DNA of 45,136 nt from an uncultured Oxalobacteraceae bacterium (GCA_946480015.1 CAMLIL010000043.1:1-45136), one strand, 5' to 3'. Shown: positions 21,657-30,966, counted from the first letter of the stretch. A program made the numbers and translations. The notes: generated by a model not told the origin, from the sequence alone.

Positions 21657-22886
21657 ATGCGGCTGTTGCACACCTCCGACTGGCACCTCGGCCAGACCCT
21701 CCACAATTACGACCGCAGCTACGAGCACCAGTGCTTTCTCGACTGGCTGCTCGACACCATCGTGGCCGAGCAGGCCGACGCGCTGCTGATCGCCGGCGAC
21801 GTATTCGACACCGCCAACCCGTCGGCCCAGTCGCAAAAGCAGCTGTACCGCTTCCTGCGCGAGGCACGCAGCCGCGCGCCGCAGCTCGACATCGTGCTCA
21901 TCGCCGGCAACCACGATTCGCCCGGCCGCATCGAAGCCCCCGGGCCGCTGCTCGAAGCGCACGGCACCAGCGTGATCGGCCACATCGTGCGCGGCGAGGA
22001 CGGCCAGATCGACCTGGAGCGCCTGCTGGTGCCGCTGCACGGCAAGGACGGCGCGGTGGCCGCATGGTGCCTGGCGATTCCCTTCCTGCGCCCGGGCGAC
22101 GTGCCGCGCAGCGACGACGCTGGCGATGGCGACCCGTACCTGGCCGGCATCGCCGAACTGTACCGCCGGACCTACGCGCTGGCGGCCTCGCGCCGGGTGG
22201 ACGGCCAGTCCATCCTCGCCATGGGCCACTGCCACATGGTCGACGGCAAAGCCTCGCTCGATTCGGAGCGCCGCATCGTCATCGGCGGCACCGAAGCCCT
22301 GCCCGCCGCCATCTTCGACCAGGGCATCGCCTACGCCGCCCTTGGCCACCTGCACCTGGCCCAGCGCGTCGGCCAGAAAGAGCACTTGCGCTACTGCGGC
22401 AGTCCGCTGCCCCTGTCGTTCGCCGAAACCGGCTACCACCACCAGGTGCTGCGCATCGACCTGGCCGACGGCGCCGCGCGCGAAGTGGCCGCGCTGCCGG
22501 TGCCACGCGCGGTGCCGCTGCTGCGCATTCCGCCCGCCGCCGCACCGGTCGAAGAGACCCTGGCGGCGCTCGCGGCGCTCGAGCTGCCCGAAGTCGAAGC
22601 GCATCGCCAGCCGTTTCTGGAGGTGCGCGTGCTTCTGGACGCCCCCGAACCCGGCCTGCGCGGACGCATCGAAGCGGCGCTGGCCGGCAAGCCGGTGCGC
22701 CTGGCCAAGATCGAACCGAACCGCAAGAACGACAGCCGCAGCCTTGACGATGCGATCTCGCTCGACCAGCTGGCGCAGCTGCAGCCGGACGACATCTTCA
22801 AGCGCCTGTACCAGCAGCGCTTCGGCGAAGACGCGCCAAGCGACCAGCTTGCGGCCTTCGCCGAACTGATGGTGGGCGGCGCATGA
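21657..22886 (+). CDS. sbcD: Exonuclease SbcCD subunit D
   Basis: Nuclease subunit of SbcCD (the bacterial Mre11 equivalent), which cuts hairpins and processes double-strand ends. The 409 residues open with MRLLHTSDWHLGQTL, giving the first metal-binding DxH. AGDVFDTANPS, LIAGNHDSPGR, MGHCHM and LGHLHLAQ supply the other phosphoesterase motifs. The C-terminal part (about 270-409) is the capping/SbcC-binding region. Its end overlaps the sbcC start by four bases (ATGA), the normal coupling. A TATAGT element at 21618-21623 may be its -10 box. Confidence 0.96.
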   Translation: MRLLHTSDWHLGQTLHNYDRSYEHQCFLDWLLDTIVAEQADALLIAGDVFDTANPSAQSQKQLYRFLREARSRAPQLDIVLIAGNHDSPGRIEAPGPLLEAHGTSVIGHIVRGEDGQIDLERLLVPLHGKDGAVAAWCLAIPFLRPGDVPRSDDAGDGDPYLAGIAELYRRTYALAASRRVDGQSILAMGHCHMVDGKASLDSERRIVIGGTEALPAAIFDQGIAYAALGHLHLAQRVGQKEHLRYCGSPLPLSFAETGYHHQVLRIDLADGAAREVAALPVPRAVPLLRIPPAAAPVEETLAALAALELPEVEAHRQPFLEVRVLLDAPEPGLRGRIEAALAGKPVRLAKIEPNRKNDSRSLDDAISLDQLAQLQPDDIFKRLYQQRFGEDAPSDQLAAFAELMVGGA

Positions 22887-25800
22887 AAATCCTGAACATC
22901 GGCGGCAAGAACCTGGCCTCGCTGGCCGCGCCATTCAGCGTCGATTTCGAGACAGGACCACTGGCTGCGGCCGGCCTGTTCGCCATCAGCGGACCAACCG
23001 GGGCCGGCAAGAGCACCCTGCTCGACGCCCTTTGCCTTGCCCTGTACGACGCCACCCCGCGCCTGATCAAGGCCAACCGCGGCCAGTTGCCCGACGTGGG
23101 CCCCTCCGCGCTGTCGGTGCAGGACCCGCGCAACCTGCTGCGGCGCGGCGCCGGCGAAGGCTACGCCCAGGTCGATTTCGTCGGCAACGACGGCATCGCC
23201 TACCGCGCGCGCTGGAACGTGCGGCGTTCACGCGGCAAGCCGGGCGGCGCAATGCAGCCGTCCACCATGTCCTTGCACCGCCTTCCCGACCTGATCGCGC
23301 TGGGCGGCACCAAGACCGAAGTGCTGGCCGAGATCGCGGCGCGCATCGGCCTGTCGTTCGACCAGTTCACCCGCGCCGTACTGCTGGCGCAGAACGAATT
23401 CTCGGCATTTCTGAGAACCGACGACAACGAACGCGGCGAACTGCTCGAAACCCTGACCGGCAGTGCCGTCTACAGCGAGATCTCCAAACGCGCATTCGCG
23501 CGCCACAAGGCCGAACAGGAAGCGCTGGCGCGCCTGAGCGAGCGCCTGGCCGACCAGACCCCGCTGGCCGCCGAGGAGCGCGCAAGCCTGGAAGCGGCCA
23601 GCGCGGCCGCACGGACGGCGCTGGCGCAGCTCGAGCAGCGCCGCGCAGCGCTGGAACAACAGCTGCGTTGGCATCAGGAAGCGGTGCGGCTGGCAGCGCA
23701 AGTGGCGCTGGCGGAGCAGGCCTGCGTCGCCAGCCGCCACGCCGTGCAGGACGCGCAGCCGCGCCGCGAGCATCTGGCCATGATCGACGCCTTGCAGCCG
23801 GCCCGCCAACTGCTGGCCGAGGCCCAGCGGATCGAACACGAACGGCGGGCAGTGGCAGCGGGCCACGCCAGCGCACTACTGCAGCTGCAGCAGGCAATCG
23901 ATGCGCATGCGCATGCGAATGCCGCCGTGAGCGCGGCCAGCGCGCGCCAGGGCGACGCCGAACACAAGCTGCGCGAGGCCGCGCCGATGCTGGACGCGGC
24001 CAAGGGGCTCGACGCCGCCATCGTCGCGCTGATGCCCTCGCATCGTCAGGCGCAGCAGAGCTGTAAAGCGGCGGCGGATCAGTTGGCGCAGGCTGAACGA
24101 ACGCTGACAGGCAAGCGCAACGCGCTTGACACGACCCGGGCCGCGCACCAGCTCGGCCAAACCTGGCTGAGCGAGCACGCCGGCTGGGAAGCACTGGCCG
24201 CGCAATGGCCGCGCTGGGATGCCTTGTTCGCCGCGGCCGGCCAGCACGCGCAGCAGGAGCTCAGCGCGCAAACCGCGCTGGCGCAGACGCGCCACGCGCT
24301 GCAGGCGGCAACCGGCGCCGATGCAGAGGCCGCCGCTGCGCTGACCGCCTCGGTACACGACCTGGACGCGCAGGAAGCGGTCCGGCAGCAGACCATCGCC
24401 GCGCTGGCCGCGTTCGACCTCGACGCCTTGCAGGGTGAGCGCGAACGGCTGGACCTGCAGCGCGAACAGTTGGCCAGCGCCGAGGCGATCCTGAACAAGA
24501 TGACGGACACGCGTATGCGCCTGGAAGATGCGCAAGCCCACGCCGCGCGGCTGGACGGCGCCGTGAAGACCGCCAACGCGGCCGTGGCGGCGGCGCAGGC
24601 CGTGGAAGGCGCGCTGGCGGCGGCGCACACGCAGGCCGAACGGTCGCTGAGCGTGGCCGAACTGGCCTGCGCCGACAGCGTGGTGGAACTGCGCGCCGGG
24701 CTGCAGGACGAGCTGCCCTGCCCGGTCTGCGGCAGCGTCGAGCATCCGTATCACGGCCAGGGCGGCGCGCTTAACGGCATGCTGGCCAGCCTGCGCGCCG
24801 AGGTTAGCCGATGCCGCGCCGCCGCGCGCGACAATCATTCGCTGCAAGCGACCGAACGCGCGCTGGCGCAGTCCAGCGCCAGCCAGCTGACCCAAATGAA
24901 CGCCGAGCGCGCCACGCTTGCGGCGGCGCTGAATGCGGCCAGCGCCGCGTGGGAGCAGCATCCATTGGCGGCGTCGGCGGGCAGCGGACCATGGTTGCAG
25001 GAACTGCGTGACGAAAACAGCATGGCGCGACGAGCGCATGACGAGCGTGCGCACGCCGCACGCGCGGCATCGATCGCGCGGGACGCGGCTCAGACGGCCT
25101 GCGACGCACTGTCGGCGCAGCACGCACAGCGCCAGAAGACCGCTAGCGACGCCCATGCGGCGCTGGCCGCCGCACGGGCCGAACACGATGCGCTGGAAGC
25201 GAAGCGCGCGCAGGCCACCACTGCGCTCGCCGCCCTGCTCGACCAGTTGGACGACGCAATGGCATTCGGATGGCGTCAGCAATGGCAGGTCGCGCCGCAG
25301 GCTTTTCGTGCCGCGCGGGCCGACGAGGCAGGCCAATGGCAGCAGCAGTCGGCCAGCCACGCCGCGCGCGCCACGACACTGGGTACGCTTCAGGCCGAGC
25401 ATGGCGCCGCAGACGCGAGCCTGGCACAAGCCACGGCAGCGCATCTGGCCAGCACCGACGCGCTGGCGCGGATCGATGCCGAGCTGGATGCGCAGCGCGC
25501 GCGCCGCCTGGCACTGTGGGGCGGCAAGCCGGTGGCAGAGGTCGAGCAGGCGCTCGCCGCCAGCGTTGAAAGCGCACGCGCGGCGCTGGCGCACGCCCAG
25601 CAGGCAGCGCAGCAAGCGGCGCTCACTGAAGCCCGTCTGCGCGAAGCGCTCGATCAGGCGCAGCAGCGCATGAGCGCCCTCGACGCCGAACTGGAGAGCG
25701 CTGCCGCACGCCTTTCCGACTGGCTGGCCGCGCACGCGGACGAACACCCGCAACGCGACACGCCGCGCGATCAGCAGCAACTGGCCCAACTTCTCTGCGC

Positions 25801-26608
25801 CGACAGCGCCGCGCTGGCACAGGAACGACGCGAGCTGGAAGCGCTCGACGCGGCCGTCGTGCAAGCCAACACCGTGCTGGCCGAACGGCGCGGCCAGCGT
25901 GAAGCGCATCTGGCCGGCGCGGCACACGACCCGCTTCGCCAGGACGCGCTGACGCAGGAACTGGCGGCGCTGATGGAGGAACGCCAGCAAGCAGACGCCA
26001 GCGCCGCCGCGCTGCGTGTGCAACTGGCACAGGACGACGAACGGCGAACGCGCGCCCAATCGATGATGGCGGAAATCGAGGCGCAACAGCTGAAGGAACG
26101 GCGCTGGCACCGCATGGCCGACCTGATCGGTTCGCAGGACGGCAAGAAATTCCGCAACTATGCCCAGCAGTTCACCCTCGACGTCCTGCTCGGCTACGCC
26201 AACCGGCACCTGGAACAGCTGGCGCGCCGCTACCGGCTCGAACGGGTACCCGGCGCCAGCGGCCCCTCGCTGGCACTGCTGGTACGCGACCAGGACATGG
26301 GCGGCGAAATCCGCTCGGTCAATTCACTCTCGGGCGGGGAAACCTTCCTGGTTTCACTGGCACTGGCATTGGGCCTGGCCTCGCTGTCATCGAACCGTGT
26401 GCGGGTCGAATCGCTGTTCATCGACGAAGGCTTCGGCAGCCTGGACAGCGAAACCCTGCGCGTGGCCATGGATGCGCTGGACGCCTTGCAGTCGATGGGC
26501 CGCAAGGTCGGGGTGATCTCGCATGTGCAGGAGATGACGGAACGGATCGCGACCCGTATCGTGGTCGAGCCGGCCGGCGCCGGCGCCAGCGCCGTGGCGG
26601 TGCGCTGA
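22883..26608 (+). CDS. sbcC: Exonuclease SbcCD subunit C
   Basis: SMC-like ATPase partner of SbcD (the Rad50 equivalent). The 1241 residues contain the N-terminal Walker A SGPTGAGKSTLLDALCLALYD, two very long Ala/Gln/Glu-rich coiled-coil arms, the zinc hook CPVC (Cys613 and Cys616), and a C-terminal half with the signature NSLSGGETFLVSLALALGLA and Walker B VESLFIDEGFGSLD. It is longer than the E. coli protein of about 1050 residues, the extra length lying in the coiled coils. It is the last core gene before the base composition drops at the RT island. Confidence 0.96.
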   Translation: MKILNIGGKNLASLAAPFSVDFETGPLAAAGLFAISGPTGAGKSTLLDALCLALYDATPRLIKANRGQLPDVGPSALSVQDPRNLLRRGAGEGYAQVDFVGNDGIAYRARWNVRRSRGKPGGAMQPSTMSLHRLPDLIALGGTKTEVLAEIAARIGLSFDQFTRAVLLAQNEFSAFLRTDDNERGELLETLTGSAVYSEISKRAFARHKAEQEALARLSERLADQTPLAAEERASLEAASAAARTALAQLEQRRAALEQQLRWHQEAVRLAAQVALAEQACVASRHAVQDAQPRREHLAMIDALQPARQLLAEAQRIEHERRAVAAGHASALLQLQQAIDAHAHANAAVSAASARQGDAEHKLREAAPMLDAAKGLDAAIVALMPSHRQAQQSCKAAADQLAQAERTLTGKRNALDTTRAAHQLGQTWLSEHAGWEALAAQWPRWDALFAAAGQHAQQELSAQTALAQTRHALQAATGADAEAAAALTASVHDLDAQEAVRQQTIAALAAFDLDALQGERERLDLQREQLASAEAILNKMTDTRMRLEDAQAHAARLDGAVKTANAAVAAAQAVEGALAAAHTQAERSLSVAELACADSVVELRAGLQDELPCPVCGSVEHPYHGQGGALNGMLASLRAEVSRCRAAARDNHSLQATERALAQSSASQLTQMNAERATLAAALNAASAAWEQHPLAASAGSGPWLQELRDENSMARRAHDERAHAARAASIARDAAQTACDALSAQHAQRQKTASDAHAALAAARAEHDALEAKRAQATTALAALLDQLDDAMAFGWRQQWQVAPQAFRAARADEAGQWQQQSASHAARATTLGTLQAEHGAADASLAQATAAHLASTDALARIDAELDAQRARRLALWGGKPVAEVEQALAASVESARAALAHAQQAAQQAALTEARLREALDQAQQRMSALDAELESAAARLSDWLAAHADEHPQRDTPRDQQQLAQLLCADSAALAQERRELEALDAAVVQANTVLAERRGQREAHLAGAAHDPLRQDALTQELAALMEERQQADASAAALRVQLAQDDERRTRAQSMMAEIEAQQLKERRWHRMADLIGSQDGKKFRNYAQQFTLDVLLGYANRHLEQLARRYRLERVPGASGPSLALLVRDQDMGGEIRSVNSLSGGETFLVSLALALGLASLSSNRVRVESLFIDEGFGSLDSETLRVAMDALDALQSMGRKVGVISHVQEMTERIATRIVVEPAGAGASAVAVR

Positions 26609-26658
26609 GCTAGGTAACGCCGGGATCTGGATTACAGCAGGAATAACGCTCGCCAGTT

Positions 26659-26721
26659 TAACGATACATGATTGAGATTGAAGAGATGCGACAGTTGTTT
26701 TGCCGCACGTACATATCGTTA
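26659..26721. repeat. Nested inverted repeat upstream of the RT-nitrilase gene
   Basis: Outer arms TAACGATA (26659-26666) and TATCGTTA (26714-26721) are perfectly complementary. Inside is a hairpin (26687-26693 with 26701-26707) with 6 of 7 pairs and a seven-base loop. It could be a structured RNA or a DNA recombination site. The arm sequence recurs in the palindrome after the RT gene. Confidence 0.5.
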
Positions 26722-26820
26722 TAACGGTTCACATTCATTTCCCCATTCCCAGAGCCCACCCTAGCTTCTATTGCTCGATCTGCCGGCTCCCGGCGATTAC
26801 TAAAAATCTGCAACTTATGT

Positions 26821-26849
26821 TTGTCTTTGGAGAGCGGCTGGCGTAAGAT
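26821..26849 (+). promoter_or_regulatory. Sigma70-type promoter of the RT-nitrilase gene
   Basis: -35 TTGTCT (26821-26826), 17-bp spacer, -10 TAAGAT (26844-26849). A start near 26856 gives a leader of about 26 nt before the GTG start codon. Confidence 0.55.
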
Positions 26850-26881
26850 TTCAGAATTGCAACATTTTATCTAGGTCGACC

Positions 26882-29800
26882 GTGTCTATTGTTGATGATG
26901 AATTCCAGCGCCTCATACCCAAAGCAAAATGGTTGCAGAACACAGTAGTGCTGGCTCAAGCCTGGAAGAAGACGCACACATACATACGAAGGCACAACTG
27001 GTACGCCGACACCTTAGAGCTTGATGCCTCTGTCGTAAACCTCGAGTCAAACTTGACGCAGTGGATGCAGGACATCAAGCTCGCCACGTTTAAACCGATC
27101 CGACTACGTGTCGTGCCGGCGCCGAAAAATGCAGCTTGGGAATTTCGCAGTCAGATACCATTGTCGCCGACGTACTTCTTAGAGGTAACACCCGACGAAT
27201 TGGGCTCCACCCCATCCTTTCATGACTGGCGAGCGAAAAAATCCGCCACTGCTGACGGGAGCGCAGACCTTGGTATGCAAAATCTTCGTCCGCTCGCGCA
27301 TCTCACAATCCGCGACCAGACGCTCGGCACTGCGGTCTTAATGTGCTTGGCCGATGTCGTCGAATCGGCGCAAGGAAACTCGGCGGATGACCTGGCTAAG
27401 CAGCGCACTGCGGGCGTTGTCAGTTACGGGAATCGCCTACAGTGCCAGTGGCGGACTTCAACAAATGGCCGTGAACTCGCGGCTTTTTCTTGGGGAAGCG
27501 CGAAGACATATAGGAAGTTCTCAGAAGACTACCGTTCATTCCTCGCGCGACCACGTACAGTATGCGCTCAACTCGCTCCTACCGTAAAAAGGGGCGAGGA
27601 ACTTTTTGTCGTATCGCTCGACGTTAAGGCATTCTTCGATAGTATCGACGTTCAAGCACTGCAACGTGAGCTTAAATTTTTGGAAAGAAAGCACAGAGAA
27701 GACTTTGGAATTCTTGAAATTGACGCTGCAGACGACGAATTCTGGACAGTCGCTCAGCGCATCTTCTCTTGGGAATGGCTTGAAATTGACCATGTCAGCG
27801 CCCAGTCAATTTGCGGGACAACTCGCCTCCCTTCTGGGCTACCGCAAGGCTTGGTCGCTTCAGGCTTCTTAGCGAACGCGTACATGGTTCGTCTCGACAA
27901 AGAACTTAATGAGCTGGTGAAACAGAAGTTCAAGTACGACGCTTTCTGCATCTTGGACTATTGCCGGTACGTTGATGACATTCGACTCGTGGTTGCTGCT
28001 TCGAGTAGCTTCAATCACGGTCGCGTTGAAGGCCTTCTCGAAATCGTCACAAAATTTTTCGCGGAAAAGCTACAAGAGCACGTACAGAGGTTAGGAGCGC
28101 AATCACAGTTAAATTTGTCCCCAAAGAAGTGCGCAGTGGTTCCTTATCGCTCAATTTCGGTGAAAAGTAATGTATCCGCGATGATGGAGGTCATTCAAGC
28201 CGAATTAAGCGGAACATTCGACTTGGAATCGCTGATTCAAACTGACGGGGGCCTCGAAAGTTTGCTACGCTTATCGGCACAAATGGAGGCACCTACGGAC
28301 GCCTTCTTCTCCAGGCTTTCCTTAGCAAACATCGCGTTGCCGGATACTGACGTTCGGGATGACACAATCAAACGGTTTGTCGCTGCGCGCCTTGTAAAGT
28401 CACTGCGCGCGCGACTATCAATGTCTGAGTCAGCAGATGCGACTACATCAGCTGCGAGGACAAAGCGGACCTCAAGTACCAACGCAATTACCCACGACTT
28501 TGAATCCACTGCGAGGAAGCTCCTAAAGTGTTGGTCCGCGAATCCTGCATTGGCAGTGCTACTGCGTTATGCTGTCGATTTGTTTCCGCATCCCCGGCTG
28601 CTCGCTCCAGTTATCGAGGCTCTTGAGGTAAAGCTATTTGTCTACCCACTATCCGTCACCGTTAGCACAATCAAGGAGGTGATGGTTGCTGAATACTTGG
28701 CAGCTGACTTGTTCAATGCAGCCTCGTCGGACACTGGTTATAGGCCATTGTCAGAATACCCTGTCGGCGTGGATATAGGAGGGTATAGGGAACAACTCAG
28801 TTCGTTCGCAAAAAAAATTATTCTGGAGCGCGCCCACTCCCCTTGGTATTTACGACAGCAAGCGTCACTTTTCCTAGCCACGCTCGGAGTGTACGCCTTT
28901 CCGCCGCAACCGACACCTGGAGTAGTTCCTTCGCCTGAATTGGTAAGGCACGAGAATTTGCACCTCGCGTTGCTTTATCAGCCGATGGAGCCGCAAAGAT
29001 TTCTGCTCAATCTGCCACTTGCCTTGGTGGCTCAACAACTGGTGCCCAACATCCGCCGTTTCGGAGAATGGTTTGCAGAAGGCATGCTTAGGATACCGGA
29101 CACTGCTAGCCAACAAGAAGCGGTGAAAACAATTGCCCGAGTGCGGCCTGACCTATTGCAAGTAGCACTAGCCACGCGTATTTCCAAACGCCAACCTTGG
29201 CGCGCGTTCGTCCCCGATGTACTACTGATGTCCACGGGACCGAAGCTGTCGAAGGTTATCGAAGATGATGCAACGCTAACTCTTCACCAACTTCTTTGTC
29301 ACGCGGACAACAATTTCTCGCAAGAGAATTCCATTCTTCTTCTGGCAAAGACGCTGTTAACATATGAAGGTATTCAGGCACACCTAAATGCCGGCACAAG
29401 TGCAGCAGAGATACATCTTAAATGCAGAGATTGGGCATCTTTGAACGCTCTTCCAACTGAAAATATCTTAGAAGTTACTCATATTACTTCCCCGAAGGTT
29501 CAGCATGAGATTTACATGACTCCTCCGTGGGTGGCCTTAGATAAAGCCTGGCTGTATAGTCTGGGCAGAATTCTACGGTCAGCCTTTACAGGAGATTTCG
29601 ATTTCACAAGCAATGGAATTTTGCTTACTGATGCTTCAGGAAGATATTCTGGAATTCGTAGTACTTGCTTCAACCGACGCTTCTCCATGCTAAACAACGC
29701 CCAAGGACTGCTAGATGAACCCGGACCAGTAACGCCTTGGTTATCAGGTCTGTTCTCGGCTTTGCTTCAATGGCCAGGAATATCCATGCGGCGCACCGGT

Positions 29801-30832
29801 TCCTTATCCGTAGGTAACGTCAAGACGGTAGACGAATTGCGCGAAATTATTGATGACCGGATCGCAGTCCAAAGGAGTCTGTATGCGGCGCGTAGCAAAA
29901 CACCAGTTTATGTCGTTCCGACCTCCCCGGATACGGCTCTCATAAATAGACCCATGCGGGTCGCGGTAGTACAGCCTATGCTCCCACGACGTGACGAATT
30001 TAATCCGAAGGAACCAACGCGATGGTCCTCGGAGGACATGGCGCGTCACGAGCAACATTTAGCTCAAGTTTGTAGACTGGCAAACCATAAGGTGCGCAGT
30101 TGGGAGTCAGCAAAGAAGCACTCAAAGGCGAGCGAAAATGGGCCACGTGTGGACCTTATTGTTTTCCCAGAGCTGTCAGTCCATCCGAAGCATCTTTCTT
30201 ATTTGGAAGCGTTATCGGATGCCACTGGCGCCTGCATCTTCGCGGGTCTAACGTTCCAGCACTCCGATAAGGTCAAGGGAGTGGTAAATCAGGGCCTATG
30301 GCTCTTGCGAACCTCAACCCCTGACAGCGGACGACGGATTGACTACGTCTGGCAAGGTAAAAAGCACCCAACAAAGCCGGAGGCTGCGATGGGGGTGAAG
30401 GGCTATCGCCCGCACATCACGCTCGTTGAGTTCCCAATAGGTGCGAATACGCCGACGCGAATTGCAGCGGCGATCTGCTATGACGCCACTGACTTAGACC
30501 TACTTGCGGACCTTCGCCAGCAGTCCGACATGTTTGTCGTCTCGGCATTGAATCAAGATGTGAACACCTTTGACAACATGGTTGCGGCACTTCACTTCCA
30601 TATGTACCAACCCGTGATTCTTTCGAACAGCGGGGAATTCGGTGGCTCGACAGCTCAAGTTCCATTGCCTAAGCATGAGAAGTTGGTGGCACACGTCCAC
30701 GGAAGCAATCAGGTTGCGGTAAGCATTTTCGAAGTTGACCCATCCTTGTTCAAGACTTTGGTTACTGGCCCGATGCCGCAAGAGTTGAAAAGCGCGCCGG
30801 CGGGCTATTCCGGACGACCAACAAAGACTTAA
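26882..30832 (+). CDS. Reverse transcriptase-nitrilase fusion, DRT1/UG1-like defence protein
   Basis: 1316-residue cytoplasmic protein. The N-terminal third is an RT of the UG/Abi kind: HLTIRDQTLGTAVLMCLADV and SYGNRLQC-WGSAKTYRKFSEDY before the palm, motif A VSLDVKAFFDSID (Asp247), motif B SGLPQGLVASGFLANAYM (about 317-334), motif C RYVDDIRLV (Asp365, Asp366) and a LNLSPKKCAVVPY motif D. About residues 450-1000 match nothing I know. The C-terminus (about 1025-1300) is a nitrilase-superfamily domain: RVAVVQP start, VFPELS (Glu1097), WQGKKHP (Lys1160 or 1161) and AAAICYDATD (Cys1199), so the Glu-Lys-Cys triad is intact. RT-nitrilase fusion is the known architecture of DRT type 1 (UG1) anti-phage systems; some other UG lineages also carry nitrilase, so lineage needs a tree. 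The start is GTG with a weak ribosome binding site; no ATG lies nearby in frame. Composition and codon use (TTA, AGA and ATA codons present) differ from neighbours, pointing to transfer. Confidence 0.92.
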   Translation: MSIVDDEFQRLIPKAKWLQNTVVLAQAWKKTHTYIRRHNWYADTLELDASVVNLESNLTQWMQDIKLATFKPIRLRVVPAPKNAAWEFRSQIPLSPTYFLEVTPDELGSTPSFHDWRAKKSATADGSADLGMQNLRPLAHLTIRDQTLGTAVLMCLADVVESAQGNSADDLAKQRTAGVVSYGNRLQCQWRTSTNGRELAAFSWGSAKTYRKFSEDYRSFLARPRTVCAQLAPTVKRGEELFVVSLDVKAFFDSIDVQALQRELKFLERKHREDFGILEIDAADDEFWTVAQRIFSWEWLEIDHVSAQSICGTTRLPSGLPQGLVASGFLANAYMVRLDKELNELVKQKFKYDAFCILDYCRYVDDIRLVVAASSSFNHGRVEGLLEIVTKFFAEKLQEHVQRLGAQSQLNLSPKKCAVVPYRSISVKSNVSAMMEVIQAELSGTFDLESLIQTDGGLESLLRLSAQMEAPTDAFFSRLSLANIALPDTDVRDDTIKRFVAARLVKSLRARLSMSESADATTSAARTKRTSSTNAITHDFESTARKLLKCWSANPALAVLLRYAVDLFPHPRLLAPVIEALEVKLFVYPLSVTVSTIKEVMVAEYLAADLFNAASSDTGYRPLSEYPVGVDIGGYREQLSSFAKKIILERAHSPWYLRQQASLFLATLGVYAFPPQPTPGVVPSPELVRHENLHLALLYQPMEPQRFLLNLPLALVAQQLVPNIRRFGEWFAEGMLRIPDTASQQEAVKTIARVRPDLLQVALATRISKRQPWRAFVPDVLLMSTGPKLSKVIEDDATLTLHQLLCHADNNFSQENSILLLAKTLLTYEGIQAHLNAGTSAAEIHLKCRDWASLNALPTENILEVTHITSPKVQHEIYMTPPWVALDKAWLYSLGRILRSAFTGDFDFTSNGILLTDASGRYSGIRSTCFNRRFSMLNNAQGLLDEPGPVTPWLSGLFSALLQWPGISMRRTGSLSVGNVKTVDELREIIDDRIAVQRSLYAARSKTPVYVVPTSPDTALINRPMRVAVVQPMLPRRDEFNPKEPTRWSSEDMARHEQHLAQVCRLANHKVRSWESAKKHSKASENGPRVDLIVFPELSVHPKHLSYLEALSDATGACIFAGLTFQHSDKVKGVVNQGLWLLRTSTPDSGRRIDYVWQGKKHPTKPEAAMGVKGYRPHITLVEFPIGANTPTRIAAAICYDATDLDLLADLRQQSDMFVVSALNQDVNTFDNMVAALHFHMYQPVILSNSGEFGGSTAQVPLPKHEKLVAHVHGSNQVAVSIFEVDPSLFKTLVTGPMPQELKSAPAGYSGRPTKT

Positions 30833-30841
30833 GCTATAGGA

Positions 30842-30909
30842 GAGATAAACATTAATAATCGCAATAACGATTTATATCGTTTAGCACGATTATCACCTCC
30901 CTTTATCTC
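30842..30909. repeat. Three-tier palindrome just after the RT-nitrilase gene
   Basis: Nested perfect arms: GAGATAAA (30842-30849) with TTTATCTC (30902-30909); ATAATCG (30855-30861) with CGATTAT (30887-30893); AACGAT (30866-30871) with ATCGTT (30876-30881), loop TTAT. Together they form 21 bp of stem with small internal loops, beginning 9 bp after the stop codon. It could be a bidirectional terminator, a structured RNA or an island-end DNA site. No long T-run follows. Confidence 0.65.
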
Positions 30910-30966
30910 GGACGACAGCCCAAATACCGCCCGCAACTATTGACCTGCAGCGCTACTCAGCTGGCA

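Larger units (their letters stand above)
26609..26881. other. Left flank of the RT island (non-coding)
   Basis: 273 bp after sbcC, clearly richer in A+T than sbcC. It holds a structured inverted-repeat element at 26659-26721 and the RT promoter at 26821-26849. No open reading frame or transposase remnant is seen. Confidence 0.6.

Noticed and set aside
19752..22934. Very long open frame of about 1060 codons on the minus strand across the diguanylate cyclase and sbcD
   Set aside because: It lies opposite two clearly recognisable genes, has His/Gln/Arg/Ala-rich shadow composition, and is explained by high GC at third codon positions.
26882..30832. RT as a retron or group II intron protein
   Set aside because: No maturase or endonuclease domain, no domain V-like RNA and no obvious msr/msd; the nitrilase fusion points to the UG/DRT group.
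26609..30966. RT island as a transposon with terminal inverted repeats
   Set aside because: No transposase, and the shared motif at the ends is only 7-8 bp; kept as an observation, not annotated as a mobile element.
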